60,446 nucleotides of DNA from Dehalococcoidia bacterium (GCA_022827095.1 JAJDTP010000024.1:1-60446); one strand, 5' to 3'; shown: positions 7,874 through 16,478, numbered from the stretch's first letter. Notes: generated by a model from the sequence alone, not told the origin. Program-made: numbers and translations.

Positions 7874-8641
7874 TCAGGAAATTTCGATGCCGACGGGGCA
7901 GTGATCGGATCCCATCACGTCGGGCAGTATGAAGGCATCGGTCAGGTTGGATGCGAAATCGCTGTCGGTGAAGAAGTAGTCGATGCGCCAGCCCACGTTC
8001 CGGTCCCGCGCCCGAGTCACCTGGTTCCACCAGCTGTAGTTGTGCGGTTCCTGGTTGAACCGGCGAAAGGTGTCCACGTAACCGTGTTCCAGGAAGGTGT
8101 CCATCCAGGCCCGTTCCTCCGGGAGAAAGCCGGAAATCTTTGCGTTTTCCTTGGGCCGGGCAAGGTCGATTTCCTTGTGGGCGGTATTTACGTCGCCGCA
8201 CACGATGACACTACGGCCTTCTCGTCGCAGCTTGTCCACGTAATCCAGGAAGGCGTCGTAGAACTCCATCTTGTAACGCAGGCGTTCAGCGGATTGCTTG
8301 CCGTTGGGGAAATAGATGCCCAGGAACACGAAATCGTCGAAGTCAGCGACGATGGTGCGCCCCTCGCTGTCGAACCGCTCGACGCCCAGGCCGAAGCTGA
8401 CGCTGCGGGGTTCATGCCCGTCGCGGGTGTAGAGGCCCACGCCGCTGTAACCCTTTCGCTCCGGAGTGGTGAACCAGCTGGAATAGCCCTCCACCTGCTT
8501 CAGGGGGGTGGGCAACTGGGACTCGTGGGCCTTGGTTTCCTGGAGGCACAGCACGTCGGGCTGCTCTTCCTGAAACCACTCAAGGAAACCCTTTTTGTGA
8601 ACTGCCCGAATGCCGTTGACGTTCCACGAAATCAGTTTCAT
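7874..8641 (-). CDS. xthA: Exodeoxyribonuclease III / AP endonuclease
   Basis: DNA repair enzyme of 255 residues that nicks at abasic sites and removes blocked 3' ends. All family motifs are present: [13 protein letters not shown] at the N-terminus (Asn7), the metal-binding LQETK near residue 40, GDVN in the middle, [10 protein letters not shown] and the C-terminal [11 protein letters not shown] catalytic Asp-His. The start at 8641 is preferred because homologues begin at MKLISWN and a GAGG site lies 8 bases upstream; a longer form from 8659 is possible. Monocistronic, between two repeat elements. Confidence 0.93.
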   Translation of the reverse strand: MKLISWNVNGIRAVHKKGFLEWFQEEQPDVLCLQETKAHESQLPTPLKQVEGYSSWFTTPERKGYSGVGLYTRDGHEPRSVSFGLGVERFDSEGRTIVADFDDFVFLGIYFPNGKQSAERLRYKMEFYDAFLDYVDKLRREGRSVIVCGDVNTAHKEIDLARPKENAKISGFLPEERAWMDTFLEHGYVDTFRRFNQEPHNYSWWNQVTRARDRNVGWRIDYFFTDSDFASNLTDAFILPDVMGSDHCPVGIEIS

Positions 8642-8747
8642 GCTCTCTGCCTCAGCCATACCCTCCCCGGAGGGAGAGGGGGAAATTGCCCTCCGCGCCC
8701 GATTTTAGCACAGGCAGTGGTCCGCATTAGAAACCCGCCAGGAGCCG

Positions 8748-8899
8748 GCAAGTGTTCAGAATCCAGGAGGTTGTCATTGCGAGGCGCTTGCGCGGTGGCA
8801 ATCTCGACGCCGTAGCAGCAATGTCTGCCCCAACGGACTCCCCTACACCAACGAGATTGCCGCGCTGCGCTCGCAATGACGCAACCGGACAATTGAAAG
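8748..8899. repeat. Palindromic repeat element, family A, copy 1
   Basis: Begins GCAAGTGTTCAGAATCC, followed by the palindromic core (GTCATTGCGAGGCGC ... GCGCTCGCAATGAC) shared by about ten loci in this window. The left end matches the IS66-type terminus at 5109. The right end is diverged (reverse complement reads CAATTGTCCGG) and no target duplication is evident. It fills the gap before the aminotransferase gene. Confidence 0.7.
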
Positions 8900-8980
8900 C
8901 CCAGCCGGTATTCCCGGGCGTGTGGCCCGTTAGCGGCGGGGTTGCTAAACTGCGCTGCCAGAACAAGAAAGAGGTGAACC

Positions 8981-10156
8981 ATGACCAGGGCTCCCGCGAC
9001 GCGCATCCAACGAGTTCAACCCCCGGCCACCCTGGCCGCCGGCGAGAAAGCCCGGCAACTGGCCCGGCAGGGTCACGACGTGATTGACCTGGGTCAGTCC
9101 AGTCCGCACCACGTGACCCCACAGCACATCATTGACGCTGGGATCCAGGCCCTGAACGCAGGGCTTACCAACATCAGCTCGTCCCGTGGGCTCCCCGAGC
9201 TGCGCCAGGCCATGTCCGAAAAGCTGGCCGCCCACAATGGCCGCGCTGTTGACCCCGACGGCGATATCCTGGTTACTCCCGGCAGCAAGATGGGGCTGTA
9301 TGAGGCCATAAACGCCTACATTGAGGCGGGAGATGAAGTCCTGGTGCTTGAGCCCACGTGGGTCAGCTTCAGCCAGCAGGTTGAGATGGCCGAGGGCGTG
9401 CCCGTAGCCGTGCCACTCAGCGAAGAGGAGGAATACCACATCAGCTACGAGCAGTTGAAGGAGTACGTCACCCCACGTACCAGGATGATCGTCGTTAACA
9501 ACCCCAACAATCCCACGGGCCGGGTCTACACCGAGGAAGAACTGGCAGCCGTGGCGCGTTTGGCCCAGGAGCAGGACCTGTTGGTCATTTGCGATGAGAC
9601 CTACGAGTATTTCCTCTACGATTCCAACCGGCACGTTACCATCGCGAATTTGGAGGGTATGGCGGAACGGACGTTGACCAGCTACACCTTCACCAAGGCC
9701 TATTCGATGTCCGGCTGGCGGTTGGGCTGCATCGTGGCTCAGTCAAACCTGCTGGAGCCACTGCTGAAGATACAGGAACAAACGGCCAGTTTTGTCTCCC
9801 CCTTTGTGCAGATGGCCGGGGTGGCCGCCCTCCAGGGGCCCCAGGATCACCTGCCCAGGTGGCGGGAGGATTGCGATGAGCTGCGCGCGCGCTGCGTGGG
9901 CCGGTTGTCCCAGGTTCCCGGCGTGCACTGTCCGCAGCCCGAGGGGGCCACTTTCTTGTTCCCACGCTACTCGGCAGATATGCCATCGACGGAGTTGGCC
10001 GAGCTGTTGGTGGAGCAGGAAGGAGTCGTGGTAACCCCCGGCATCGGCTTTGGCGAAAGCGGGGAAGGACACTTCCGTATCGCCCTGATGCGGTCTCCCG
10101 CTGACCGAGTGGTGGAAGGGGTGGAACGCATAGCGCGAGTCCTGGAAACTCTCTAG
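8981..10156 (+). CDS. Class I/II PLP-dependent aminotransferase
   Basis: Cytosolic transaminase of 391 residues, aspartate-aminotransferase-like (fold type I). Visible motifs are NNPNNPTG at 173-180, CDETYEYF at 204-211 (Asp for the PLP pyridine nitrogen, Tyr for the phenol), the PLP lysine in YTFTKAYSMSGWRLG at Lys239, and the substrate-carboxylate Arg in HFRIAL near 367. An AGAGGTG ribosome site precedes the ATG. The amino donor cannot be assigned; neighbours do not form an amino-acid pathway. Confidence 0.9.
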   Translation: MTRAPATRIQRVQPPATLAAGEKARQLARQGHDVIDLGQSSPHHVTPQHIIDAGIQALNAGLTNISSSRGLPELRQAMSEKLAAHNGRAVDPDGDILVTPGSKMGLYEAINAYIEAGDEVLVLEPTWVSFSQQVEMAEGVPVAVPLSEEEEYHISYEQLKEYVTPRTRMIVVNNPNNPTGRVYTEEELAAVARLAQEQDLLVICDETYEYFLYDSNRHVTIANLEGMAERTLTSYTFTKAYSMSGWRLGCIVAQSNLLEPLLKIQEQTASFVSPFVQMAGVAALQGPQDHLPRWREDCDELRARCVGRLSQVPGVHCPQPEGATFLFPRYSADMPSTELAELLVEQEGVVVTPGIGFGESGEGHFRIALMRSPADRVVEGVERIARVLETL

Positions 10157-10302
10157 CCGGCTTTGCACTTTCGGGGCGGGCTGAACCCCAAAATGGGTCC
10201 GGGATCAATGCTGGGATTCCGGACTGAATGAGGGCCAGATATGCCCGAGAGGAAACACGCTGCCGAGGGTTGTCATCACCTCGGGCACAGGGCCTTTGCA
10301 AA

Positions 10303-10432
10303 GTCATCCCGTCGTTCCCGCGAAAGCGGGAACCCAGAACGTGGCTGTTCATAACGGCCCGTGGATTCCTGCTTCCGCAGGAATGACGATCTGGAGGCGC
10401 AAGGGCCGCCTTAGCGACTTTGAAAAAGCCCT
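10303..10432. repeat. Interspersed inverted repeat, family C, copy 1
   Basis: Palindromic pair CGTTCCCGCGAAAGCGGGAA and GATTCCTGCTTCCGCAGGAA, bracketed by longer inverted ends: CAGGGCCTTTGCAAAGTC just before and GACTTTGAAAAAGCCCTGG just after. The same design recurs at 54991-55135 and as a half copy near 57165-57205. Confidence 0.7.
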
Positions 10433-10444
10433 GGTGAGGGGCGG

Positions 10445-10599
10445 GTAACTGTTCAGACTTGCGGGTGTCATTGCGAGCGAAGCGCGGCAATCTCGCTGGC
10501 GTAAGGGAGTTCTTTGAGGCAGACAATGCTGCTATGGTGTCGAGATTGCCACGGCACAAGCGCCTCGCAATGACAACACCCTGGATTCTGAACACTTAC
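10445..10599. repeat. Palindromic repeat element, family A, copy 2, with 8-bp target duplication
   Basis: A 155-bp element whose ends are GTAACTGTTCAGACTTG and, on the other strand, GTAAGTGTTCAGAATCC. It contains the shared palindromic core. The flanks are identical octamers AGGGGCGG at 10437-10444 and 10600-10607. End sequence and duplication length both match the IS66-type element at 5109-6591, so it behaves as a non-autonomous passenger of that family. Confidence 0.9.
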
Positions 10600-10610
10600 A
10601 GGGGCGGCAG

Positions 10611-10648
10611 CTGCTTGTCCCAATGTCAACGGTCTGATACAAGTGTCA
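10611..10648 (+). promoter_or_regulatory. 38-bp element shared in inverted orientation with 13925-13962; candidate operator
   Basis: CTGCTTGTCCCAA plus GGTCTGATACAAGTGTCA, separated by 7 bases, ends 5 bases before the MFS start. Thirty-two of 38 bases recur on the opposite strand at 13925-13962, upstream of the alpha/beta hydrolase gene. The right block holds an imperfect dyad TGATAC-AA-GTGTCA, typical of a repressor site. Function is inferred from position only. Confidence 0.35.
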
Positions 10649-10653
10649 GGCGC

Positions 10654-11967
10654 ATGGCGTCCTCTCTGTCGGCCTTCCTCAACTGGCGTCCCAACACCCC
10701 CTTCTACTACGGCTGGCTGGTGCTCGGACTCTCGGGCGCCGGGGCTTTCGTGGCCACGGCGGTGGCCGGGGTGGTGCTGGGCGGAGTGCAGAGCTTCATC
10801 CTGGAGGACACCCTGTGGCCGCGCACCAGCATCGGGCTGGCCTCCAGCTGCGGCGTGTGGCTGTCGGGGGTCTTGGCGCCCTTCGCGGGACGGCTGGCGG
10901 ACCGGTACGGGCCGCGTTGGCTGATGCCCATCGGGGTGATCGTCCTGGGAGTGTCCCTGGTGGCTATCGGCGGGGTGCACACGGCGTGGCAGTTCTTCTT
11001 GGCAGCAGTCATCGGGCGCGCCGTCAGCCAGCCCTTTCTCATCGGCGTGGTTCCGCGAACGATGGCAGTGAACTTCTTCAACCGGCGTCGGAACATCGCG
11101 CTGGCGCTCACCGGCATCTATCGACCCATCAGCGGCGCCCTGATCATCCAGGCGTTCGCGCTCATCACCCTGCTGGCGGACTGGCGGACGGCGTTCCGGC
11201 TGCTGGGGTTCTTCAGCCTCTTCCTTGCCATCCCCATGATCATCATCATGCGCCGGAGGCCGGAGGACATCGGGTTGCTGCCCGATGGGGCCCGCCCGCC
11301 TGCGCCGGGTCAGAGCGGGCAAGGGTCGGCGCGCGGGCGTACCGTCCCGGCGGAGGGCGAGATCAGCTGGACATCCCGGGAAGCCATGCGGACCAAGGCT
11401 TTCTGGATGGTCTCGATGGTCGCGTTTCTCAACGTGACGGGCAGTTCCGGCCTGGGTTTCAGCCTGGTGCCCTACCTGCACGAGTTCGCCGGATTGACCA
11501 CGCCGCAGGCGGCAGGAGTCCTCAGCGTCAGCACATTCTTGGCATTGAGCAGCCTGGTGTGGGGACAGGTGGCGGGAAAGCTGACGCCGCGCTGGTGCAT
11601 CGTCGCCGCTATGGCGGTGTCAACGTTGGCGACGCTGGCGCTGCTGGAGGTCAACTCGCTGGCGGCAGCGTACGCCTACGGAGTGTTCTGGGGGCTGTTC
11701 CACAGCGCGCTGGAAGTGCTGATGTACATGGTGCTGGCCGACTATTTCGGCCGCAATTCCTACGGCGCCATCGCCGGCGCGATGCGTCCCTTCGAGGCCG
11801 GCGGGTTGGGACTGGGACAGATCGTGGGACCCGTGGTCTACGACCTCACGGGCAGCTATACCATCCTGATCCTTTTCTCCGCGGCGGCACAGGCCTCGGG
11901 GATGGTACTGATGGCGGTGGCGCGACGCCCGGAGCGTCGGGCGCCGCTGGCGGCGGAAGCGGCGTAG
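10654..11967 (+). CDS. Major facilitator superfamily transporter
   Basis: Inner-membrane secondary transporter of 437 residues with about twelve hydrophobic helices and a central cytoplasmic loop (RRRPEDIGLLPDG region, residues about 195-245). The motif-A-like APFAGRLADRYGPRWL sits between helices 2 and 3. Overall it resembles the monocarboxylate/oxalate:formate branch of MFS. The start at 10654 is chosen because upstream sequence belongs to a repeat element; no strong ribosome site is seen. Substrate unknown. It faces the convergent hydrolase gene across a strong hairpin. Confidence 0.85.
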   Translation: MASSLSAFLNWRPNTPFYYGWLVLGLSGAGAFVATAVAGVVLGGVQSFILEDTLWPRTSIGLASSCGVWLSGVLAPFAGRLADRYGPRWLMPIGVIVLGVSLVAIGGVHTAWQFFLAAVIGRAVSQPFLIGVVPRTMAVNFFNRRRNIALALTGIYRPISGALIIQAFALITLLADWRTAFRLLGFFSLFLAIPMIIIMRRRPEDIGLLPDGARPPAPGQSGQGSARGRTVPAEGEISWTSREAMRTKAFWMVSMVAFLNVTGSSGLGFSLVPYLHEFAGLTTPQAAGVLSVSTFLALSSLVWGQVAGKLTPRWCIVAAMAVSTLATLALLEVNSLAAAYAYGVFWGLFHSALEVLMYMVLADYFGRNSYGAIAGAMRPFEAGGLGLGQIVGPVVYDLTGSYTILILFSAAAQASGMVLMAVARRPERRAPLAAEAA

Positions 11968-12014
11968 GCTGGGCCGGTTCGGTGCCCGGTGTTGCAGTTC
12001 GGCCGGGTGCGGCT

Positions 12015-12052
12015 GGCCGGCATAACCCTTTGAACGGGTATGGATGCCGGCC
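12015..12052. terminator. Hairpin between convergent genes
   Basis: GGCCGGCAT (12015-12023) and ATGCCGGCC (12044-12052) form a 9-bp stem, with an inner ACCC/GGGT pairing. It lies in the 103-bp gap between the MFS gene and the convergent hydrolase, where a bidirectional terminator is expected, but there is no T-run. Confidence 0.4.
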
Positions 12053-12070
12053 GACGATTTGGACTCATTC

Positions 12071-12883
12071 CTACTCGGAGGGGTCGCTCGTTGGAGAAAT
12101 TGCCGCGCCCGGCCTGGCGTACCGGGCCATGAAGCCCCTGATGGCGGTGAAGTACTGCTGGAAGCCCACGTACATCAGGTCGTTGTGGCCCGCGCCGGGA
12201 ATGATCTCCAGGTGCTTGTGGGCAGTCTCCAGCTTGTTGAACATACCCACCGCGTCGGCCAACGGCGCCGATTCGTCCCACTGGCCGTGGATCACCAGCG
12301 CGGGAATGTCGATGGCAAAGAACTTGGCCTGGTAGTCGTCCTCCAGCGCCTGCGTCACCTCCGGCGCCAAGCCCTGGGCAACGCGCCCCAGGTTGGGCCG
12401 CCCGCTCTCGATGATGACGCCGTTGATCCGGTCGCCGGCGTTTATGGCGAGTTCACCGGCGGAGTGACGACCCATGGAGCGTCCCATGACGTACAGCGGG
12501 CCCGTGAACCGCAGCGCCAGCATCGTATCCTGCAGCCAGTCCAGCACTTCGTGCGCGTCCGACAGTATGGCGTTGAAGCTCGGCGACCCGCTGGACGCGC
12601 CGAAGCCCCGGTAGTCGGCGACGAAAAAGTTCGCGCCGATTCCGTTGTAGTGGGGCGCGATCTCGTCGTAACGGGCGACGTTCTCGCCGCCGCCGTAGAA
12701 AAACAGCACGGTGGGATTTTCCCGTCCCACCGCAAAGAAACGGCACGACAGCGTGGTACCGTCGGACAGGGTCACCCCGTAGTCCACCGCTCCGGGAGGC
12801 GTGTCCGTCCAGCCGCGCAAAGGATGAAAGGATCGGGCCGACGTATCGGGGTTGTCCAGCACGGAGTAATCAACGGCGGCCAT
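12071..12883 (-). CDS. Alpha/beta hydrolase
   Basis: Cytosolic serine hydrolase of 270 residues. Visible elements are the oxyanion strand FFYGGGEN, a YRGFGASSGSPS loop, the nucleophile elbow VMGRSMGRHSAGELA (Ser in GRSMG), the acid strand LVIHGQWDESAPLADA and the catalytic His in GAGHNDLMYVG. Similar to the BAAT/dienelactone-hydrolase-like YfhR group. Start at 12883, preceded by GGAGGG. Substrate unknown. It lies 79 bases downstream of the CMD-domain gene on the same strand, so the pair may be co-transcribed. Confidence 0.82.
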   Translation of the reverse strand: MAAVDYSVLDNPDTSARSFHPLRGWTDTPPGAVDYGVTLSDGTTLSCRFFAVGRENPTVLFFYGGGENVARYDEIAPHYNGIGANFFVADYRGFGASSGSPSFNAILSDAHEVLDWLQDTMLALRFTGPLYVMGRSMGRHSAGELAINAGDRINGVIIESGRPNLGRVAQGLAPEVTQALEDDYQAKFFAIDIPALVIHGQWDESAPLADAVGMFNKLETAHKHLEIIPGAGHNDLMYVGFQQYFTAIRGFMARYARPGAAISPTSDPSE

Positions 12884-12962
12884 GGCGGTCCCTCCAGCAG
12901 TGATGAGACACATTCTATTGTCGCGCGGGTCTCGGGAACAACATCGGCGGGGTACAGTTGCC

Positions 12963-13739
12963 TCAGCCCCAGACCTCGGCGGCCAAAGAGATTGCGTTCA
13001 ACGCCGCCGGATAGCCCGCGTATCCTCCGGTCTGGATCAGCACCTCCACGATTTCCTCGTTGGAGAAACCCACCCGAGGGCCGGCCCGCAGGAAGTTGCG
13101 CAATTGGCCGTCGGCCCGCAGCGCCGTCAGCGCGGCCGTGGTGCACACCACCCTGGATTTCAGGTCCAATCCCGGGCGGAAGAAGATCTCCCCGAACCCG
13201 TACTGGTAGGTGAGCACGCGCAGGTCGGGGGCAAGGTCCATCAACGCGCTGTTGTAGCCTCCCTGTCCCTCAGCGCCGAAGAGCTGCTCCCGGAGTTGGC
13301 GCCCCCGCGCCTCCATCTCCTCCAGGCTGAGCTCAGGAACCTCGGTTTGCGGTGCCTCGATGCCCCGCTCACGGAAGGCCTCGTGCACCAGCTCCAGGGA
13401 ATTGACCGCCGAGGGGAACCCGGCGTAGAGGGAGCAGTGGATCGGCACCTCCTGGATTTCCTCCGGCTCCAATCCCAGGTTCAACGCGCTGTGGACGTAG
13501 GTCTGAAACTGCGAAAGGCGCTGGAGGGAAGAAAGGACGGACAGCGTCGCCAGCATCCGGTAGCGGATGTCCAGGCCCGGTCGGGACCACACCGCGCCAA
13601 AGATGGACTCGCCGGTATAGTTCCTCAGGCCGGGGATGCTGGCCGTCGCCCGGGGCCGTTCCCGCACCGGATACGTGCCGTGTTGCAGTCGCTCCCGGAT
13701 CTCGTCGCCCCTGCGCCGGAGTTCTTCACGATTATTCAT
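12963..13739 (-). CDS. Tandem carboxymuconolactone decarboxylase-like (CMD/AhpD-fold) protein
   Basis: Product of 258 residues with two CMD-like domains. The first (about 45-130) contains GLDIRYRMLATLSVLSSLQR and an IHCSLYAGFPSAVN end; the second (about 165-258) contains GLDLKSRVVCTTAALTALR and IQTGGYAGYPAALNA. Neither has the CxxC redox pair of AhpD, so a decarboxylase- or isomerase-like role is more likely than peroxidase support. Start at 13739 has a GGAG site. Related to gamma-carboxymuconolactone decarboxylase of protocatechuate breakdown, but the substrate is unknown. Confidence 0.8.
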   Translation of the reverse strand: MNNREELRRRGDEIRERLQHGTYPVRERPRATASIPGLRNYTGESIFGAVWSRPGLDIRYRMLATLSVLSSLQRLSQFQTYVHSALNLGLEPEEIQEVPIHCSLYAGFPSAVNSLELVHEAFRERGIEAPQTEVPELSLEEMEARGRQLREQLFGAEGQGGYNSALMDLAPDLRVLTYQYGFGEIFFRPGLDLKSRVVCTTAALTALRADGQLRNFLRAGPRVGFSNEEIVEVLIQTGGYAGYPAALNAISLAAEVWG

Positions 13740-13770
13740 TGCTTGTCTCCAGTTTGTGTGAGCAGGCTGT

Positions 13771-13912
13771 CTCACGCGTACTCAGTTTCTTTCACTCGAA
13801 CCGTCATTGCGAGCGAAGCGCGGCAATCTCGTCAGGGCAACGGACGCTGCCGCAGGAACGATATCGCCACGTCGCTCCGCTCCTCGCGATGACAACTGGC
13901 TAGACGTGTGAG
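13771..13912. repeat. Palindromic repeat element, family B, copy 1
   Basis: Begins CTCACGCGTACTCAGTTTC, contains the shared core (CGTCATTGCGAGCGAAGCGC ... CGCGATGAC) and ends AACTGGCTAGACGTGTGAG. The 11-base direct repeat TGTGAGCAGGC flanks it at 13757-13767 and 13907-13917, compatible with a target duplication whose exact borders are unclear. Confidence 0.7.
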
Positions 13913-13924
13913 CAGGCCATCGGT

Positions 13925-13962
13925 TGACACTTGTATCAGACCGCCACTGTTGGGACAAGCAG
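13925..13962 (-). promoter_or_regulatory. Second copy of the 38-bp shared element; candidate operator
   Basis: The minus strand reads CTGCTTGTCCCAA, seven differing or spacer bases, then GGTCTGATACAAGTGTCA, as at 10611-10648. On the plus strand it presents TTGACACTTGTATCAGACC about 130 bases upstream of the hydrolase start, so it could be part of that gene's promoter region. The dyad TGACAC-TT-GTATCA is the likely binding unit if it is an operator. Confidence 0.35.
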
Positions 13963-14074
13963 TGGTGACTCCCGCGGAGCGTTGCCGGTGCCGCCGACGC
14001 CATCTATACTCGCCACAACAACAGCATCGAAACACCGCCCGCCGAAAACGGGCGCGCCTGCCGGAGGTGAAACC

Positions 14075-14887
14075 ATGGCCACTGCGAAAGTGAACGGAGC
14101 CGAACTGTATTACGAGGAAACCGGCAGCGGACCGCCCATCATCCTCTCCGCCGGCGGGCTCCAGGGCCAGGCCAGCAGCTACCAGCCCGTGATCGAAGCG
14201 CTGGCCCAGGAGCATCGCGTGGTGACCTACGACCGACGCTTCGGCGGGAAATCCCGCAGCCCCATGGTGGTGCAGACGTGGGACATGGTGTGCGACGACG
14301 TGTTCGGCCTCATGGACACCCTGGGCATCGAGCAGGCCTACCTGGGCGGCGGTTCCTTCGGGGCGGCCATCTCCCTGGGCTGCGCCGTGCGCCGTCCCGA
14401 GCGGGTGCGCGCCATCTTCCCGTCCAACATCGCCGGCGGCACCATCTGCGACGCCTACCTGGCCGCCAAGCTGTTCAAGAGCATGGACTGGGCCGAGAAC
14501 CGCGGCATCGGGGCGATCGTGGACGCCTTCGACCCCGACGACCGCTTCTCACCCTTCAGCCCCGAGCTGGCCCAGACCGACGCCGACTACCGCGCGAACC
14601 TGGAGTCCATGGACACCGAGGACTTCATCCAGGTGATGCGGGACACCATCCACGCCCTGTTCGACGGCCCCTACCTGACCTTGGGCATGACCGAGAAGGC
14701 GCTCAAGAGCGTCTCAGTCCCCGCCATGGTCATGCCGGGCAACAACGACGTCCACCCCCGGGGCCTGGCCGAGGCCGTCCACCGCCTCGTCCCCAACTGC
14801 CGCTGGGCCGAAGTCCGCCCCCACAGCGAAGAACCGGAAAAATACACCAAGCGCGTGCTGGGGTTTTTGGCGGAGGTGGAGGGTTGA
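14075..14887 (+). CDS. Alpha/beta hydrolase
   Basis: Cytosolic hydrolase of 270 residues, compact MhpC/RsbQ-like type. It begins MATAKVNGAELYYEETGSG. Motifs: oxyanion region ILSAGGLQGQ, RRFGGKSRSP, nucleophile elbow YLGGGSFGAAISLG (Ser in GGSFG), and acid strand VMPGNNDVHPRGLAE. The final His is probably in the VRPHSEEPEKY segment rather than in a standard GH motif. The ATG follows a GGAGGTG site. Substrate unknown. Confidence 0.8.
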   Translation: MATAKVNGAELYYEETGSGPPIILSAGGLQGQASSYQPVIEALAQEHRVVTYDRRFGGKSRSPMVVQTWDMVCDDVFGLMDTLGIEQAYLGGGSFGAAISLGCAVRRPERVRAIFPSNIAGGTICDAYLAAKLFKSMDWAENRGIGAIVDAFDPDDRFSPFSPELAQTDADYRANLESMDTEDFIQVMRDTIHALFDGPYLTLGMTEKALKSVSVPAMVMPGNNDVHPRGLAEAVHRLVPNCRWAEVRPHSEEPEKYTKRVLGFLAEVEG

Positions 14888-15151
14888 CGGGGTGGCTGAC
14901 GCTACCCGGGTGCAGATGCGCCCACGCATACCTGTATACTGACGGCCGATAACACGGAGCACGAATGTCACGGCTGACGTATCCCTCCTGACTCGAAGAG
15001 CAAATTCTGTTTGCCCTCGACCATGATTGATACAGTGAACATTGTAACGGATTACTTCTGTTCTAAGCGCAGCGGACGCCAGCCACAAAAGAAATACAAG
15101 CTCTACTTCCGAAAGTCGGGTTCGCTTGCGAGCACTATACAGGAGACGCAT

Positions 15152-16435
15152 ATGGATACGTTAGATGTCGAAGGAATGTTTTGGACCCCGGAAACGCCCA
15201 ATAACCGGTTGTTTGGACGCCTGCGGTTCGATCCTGCCACGGGCGGACGGCTGACGGTACATGGGACATTCCTCGATAGTCACGAAGCTGCCTATGAGGA
15301 AAATCGCCCCCCCAATCCTGTCGGGCGAATATTTTGCTCAATTCGCGGCCAGCCAGCTACGCTAGAGGACAGCGTGTGCATCCGCCGGAACATGCAACCG
15401 TCACCAGAACCAGAGACGGATTTTTCGTTCGTGGAGGAGTATTTTGCCCCGATGGTTTTAGACGGTTTGCACATCCTGGATCCTGACCTCTCTAAGTTTC
15501 ATTCCGTCAGCCTTCGCCTACGGCATTTAGAACAATGGACAAACGAACAGTTGGTCACCACCAGTACCGTGGAAGGATCTGAGGGATATCAGCACCAGTT
15601 GACCGCCGTGCCTCGAAGAGAGATCACTGCTAAAGGTCGCTTCGGATCCATCAGATTGTCTTCATCAATCAATGCCAGTTTCGGACTAATTGAGTGGGGG
15701 TTTCGACAGCAGTCCACAATAACCTTGGACTTTAATGAGGCACTTACACCACACGACATCGCAAAGTACTGCTCAGCATTACAACATTTGATCACCATAG
15801 CCGCTCATAAGCCGTCAACCATGTTTGATATGCGATTATACACTGTTCGCTTGATCGTGTCTCCAAACGTACATCTACTGAACCTGTCTCCAGTGCGTCT
15901 TTACGTCGCGCATCAAAGTGCTCGGCTTCCCCATGATGGGGAAAGCCCGATCCCTCCTAATATGCTTTTTACGGCTGAGCCGTTTGGCCAAGCAGCCGGG
16001 ATTGCTAGGTGGTGCGAAATTCATGATCGCCTGGAACCTGTAATAGCAGCGCTAATGAAACTTTGGTACGCGCCTTGGGCAGACGTCGAAACGCGGTTTT
16101 TCAATTTGCTATCATCAGCTGAGATGCTGATTCGCATAAGGAAAGGCAAGCAAAACTTCGACCTCAGGCCCGAACTTTTCGGCTTGGCGCAAAGTGCGGG
16201 ACCTACATTTCAGGCGTTCGTGCGGGACGTCGACGCGTGGGCCGCGAGCATCGTTCAGACAAGAATCAATCGGGTGGTGCATCGTGGTCTCCACGAGCAC
16301 GCCCCTAGTCCTGATTGGGGAAGGCTATCAAACTCGCTTTATTTGTTGGTCATTATTTCGTTGCTGAAAGAATGCGGAATGTCCGAAGACCAGTTGCAGC
16401 TGGTAACACAAAAACTATCTGGCTATGCCCGATAA
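15152..16435 (+). CDS. ApeA-like HEPN-domain anti-phage protein
   Basis: Protein of 427 residues. The N-terminal part (VEGMFWTPETPNNRLFGRL, then FDPATGGRLTVHGTF, with YFAPMVLDGLHI later) has the look of the ApeA N-terminal beta domain. The C-terminal 130 residues are helical with a HEPN-type basic motif TRINRVVHRGLHEH. ApeA proteins are reported as single-gene HEPN ribonuclease defences causing abortive infection. Start at 15152 by its AGGAGA site. Base composition is clearly lower in GC than both neighbours, suggesting transfer. Family assignment is from memory of the motif order. Confidence 0.6.
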   Translation: MDTLDVEGMFWTPETPNNRLFGRLRFDPATGGRLTVHGTFLDSHEAAYEENRPPNPVGRIFCSIRGQPATLEDSVCIRRNMQPSPEPETDFSFVEEYFAPMVLDGLHILDPDLSKFHSVSLRLRHLEQWTNEQLVTTSTVEGSEGYQHQLTAVPRREITAKGRFGSIRLSSSINASFGLIEWGFRQQSTITLDFNEALTPHDIAKYCSALQHLITIAAHKPSTMFDMRLYTVRLIVSPNVHLLNLSPVRLYVAHQSARLPHDGESPIPPNMLFTAEPFGQAAGIARWCEIHDRLEPVIAALMKLWYAPWADVETRFFNLLSSAEMLIRIRKGKQNFDLRPELFGLAQSAGPTFQAFVRDVDAWAASIVQTRINRVVHRGLHEHAPSPDWGRLSNSLYLLVIISLLKECGMSEDQLQLVTQKLSGYAR

Positions 16436-16478
16436 CAAATGTACCCTATTGCTAAGGCATCTGCATTTGGAACTGACT

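Noticed and set aside
8752-9087. Short frames reading peptides such as VIARRLRGGNL or SLRAKRGNL.
   Set aside because: These are translations of the palindromic repeat core, often annotated as proteins in MAGs, but without ribosome sites or conservation beyond the repeat.
10459-10653. A longer N-terminus for the MFS protein (65 extra residues from 10459).
   Set aside because: Those codons lie in the family A repeat (10445-10599), and the hydrophobic protein start matches relatives only from 10654.
13130-13900. Repeated palindromic cores as a possible CRISPR array.
   Set aside because: The cores are single, scattered tens of kilobases apart, with no regular spacers and no cas genes in the window.
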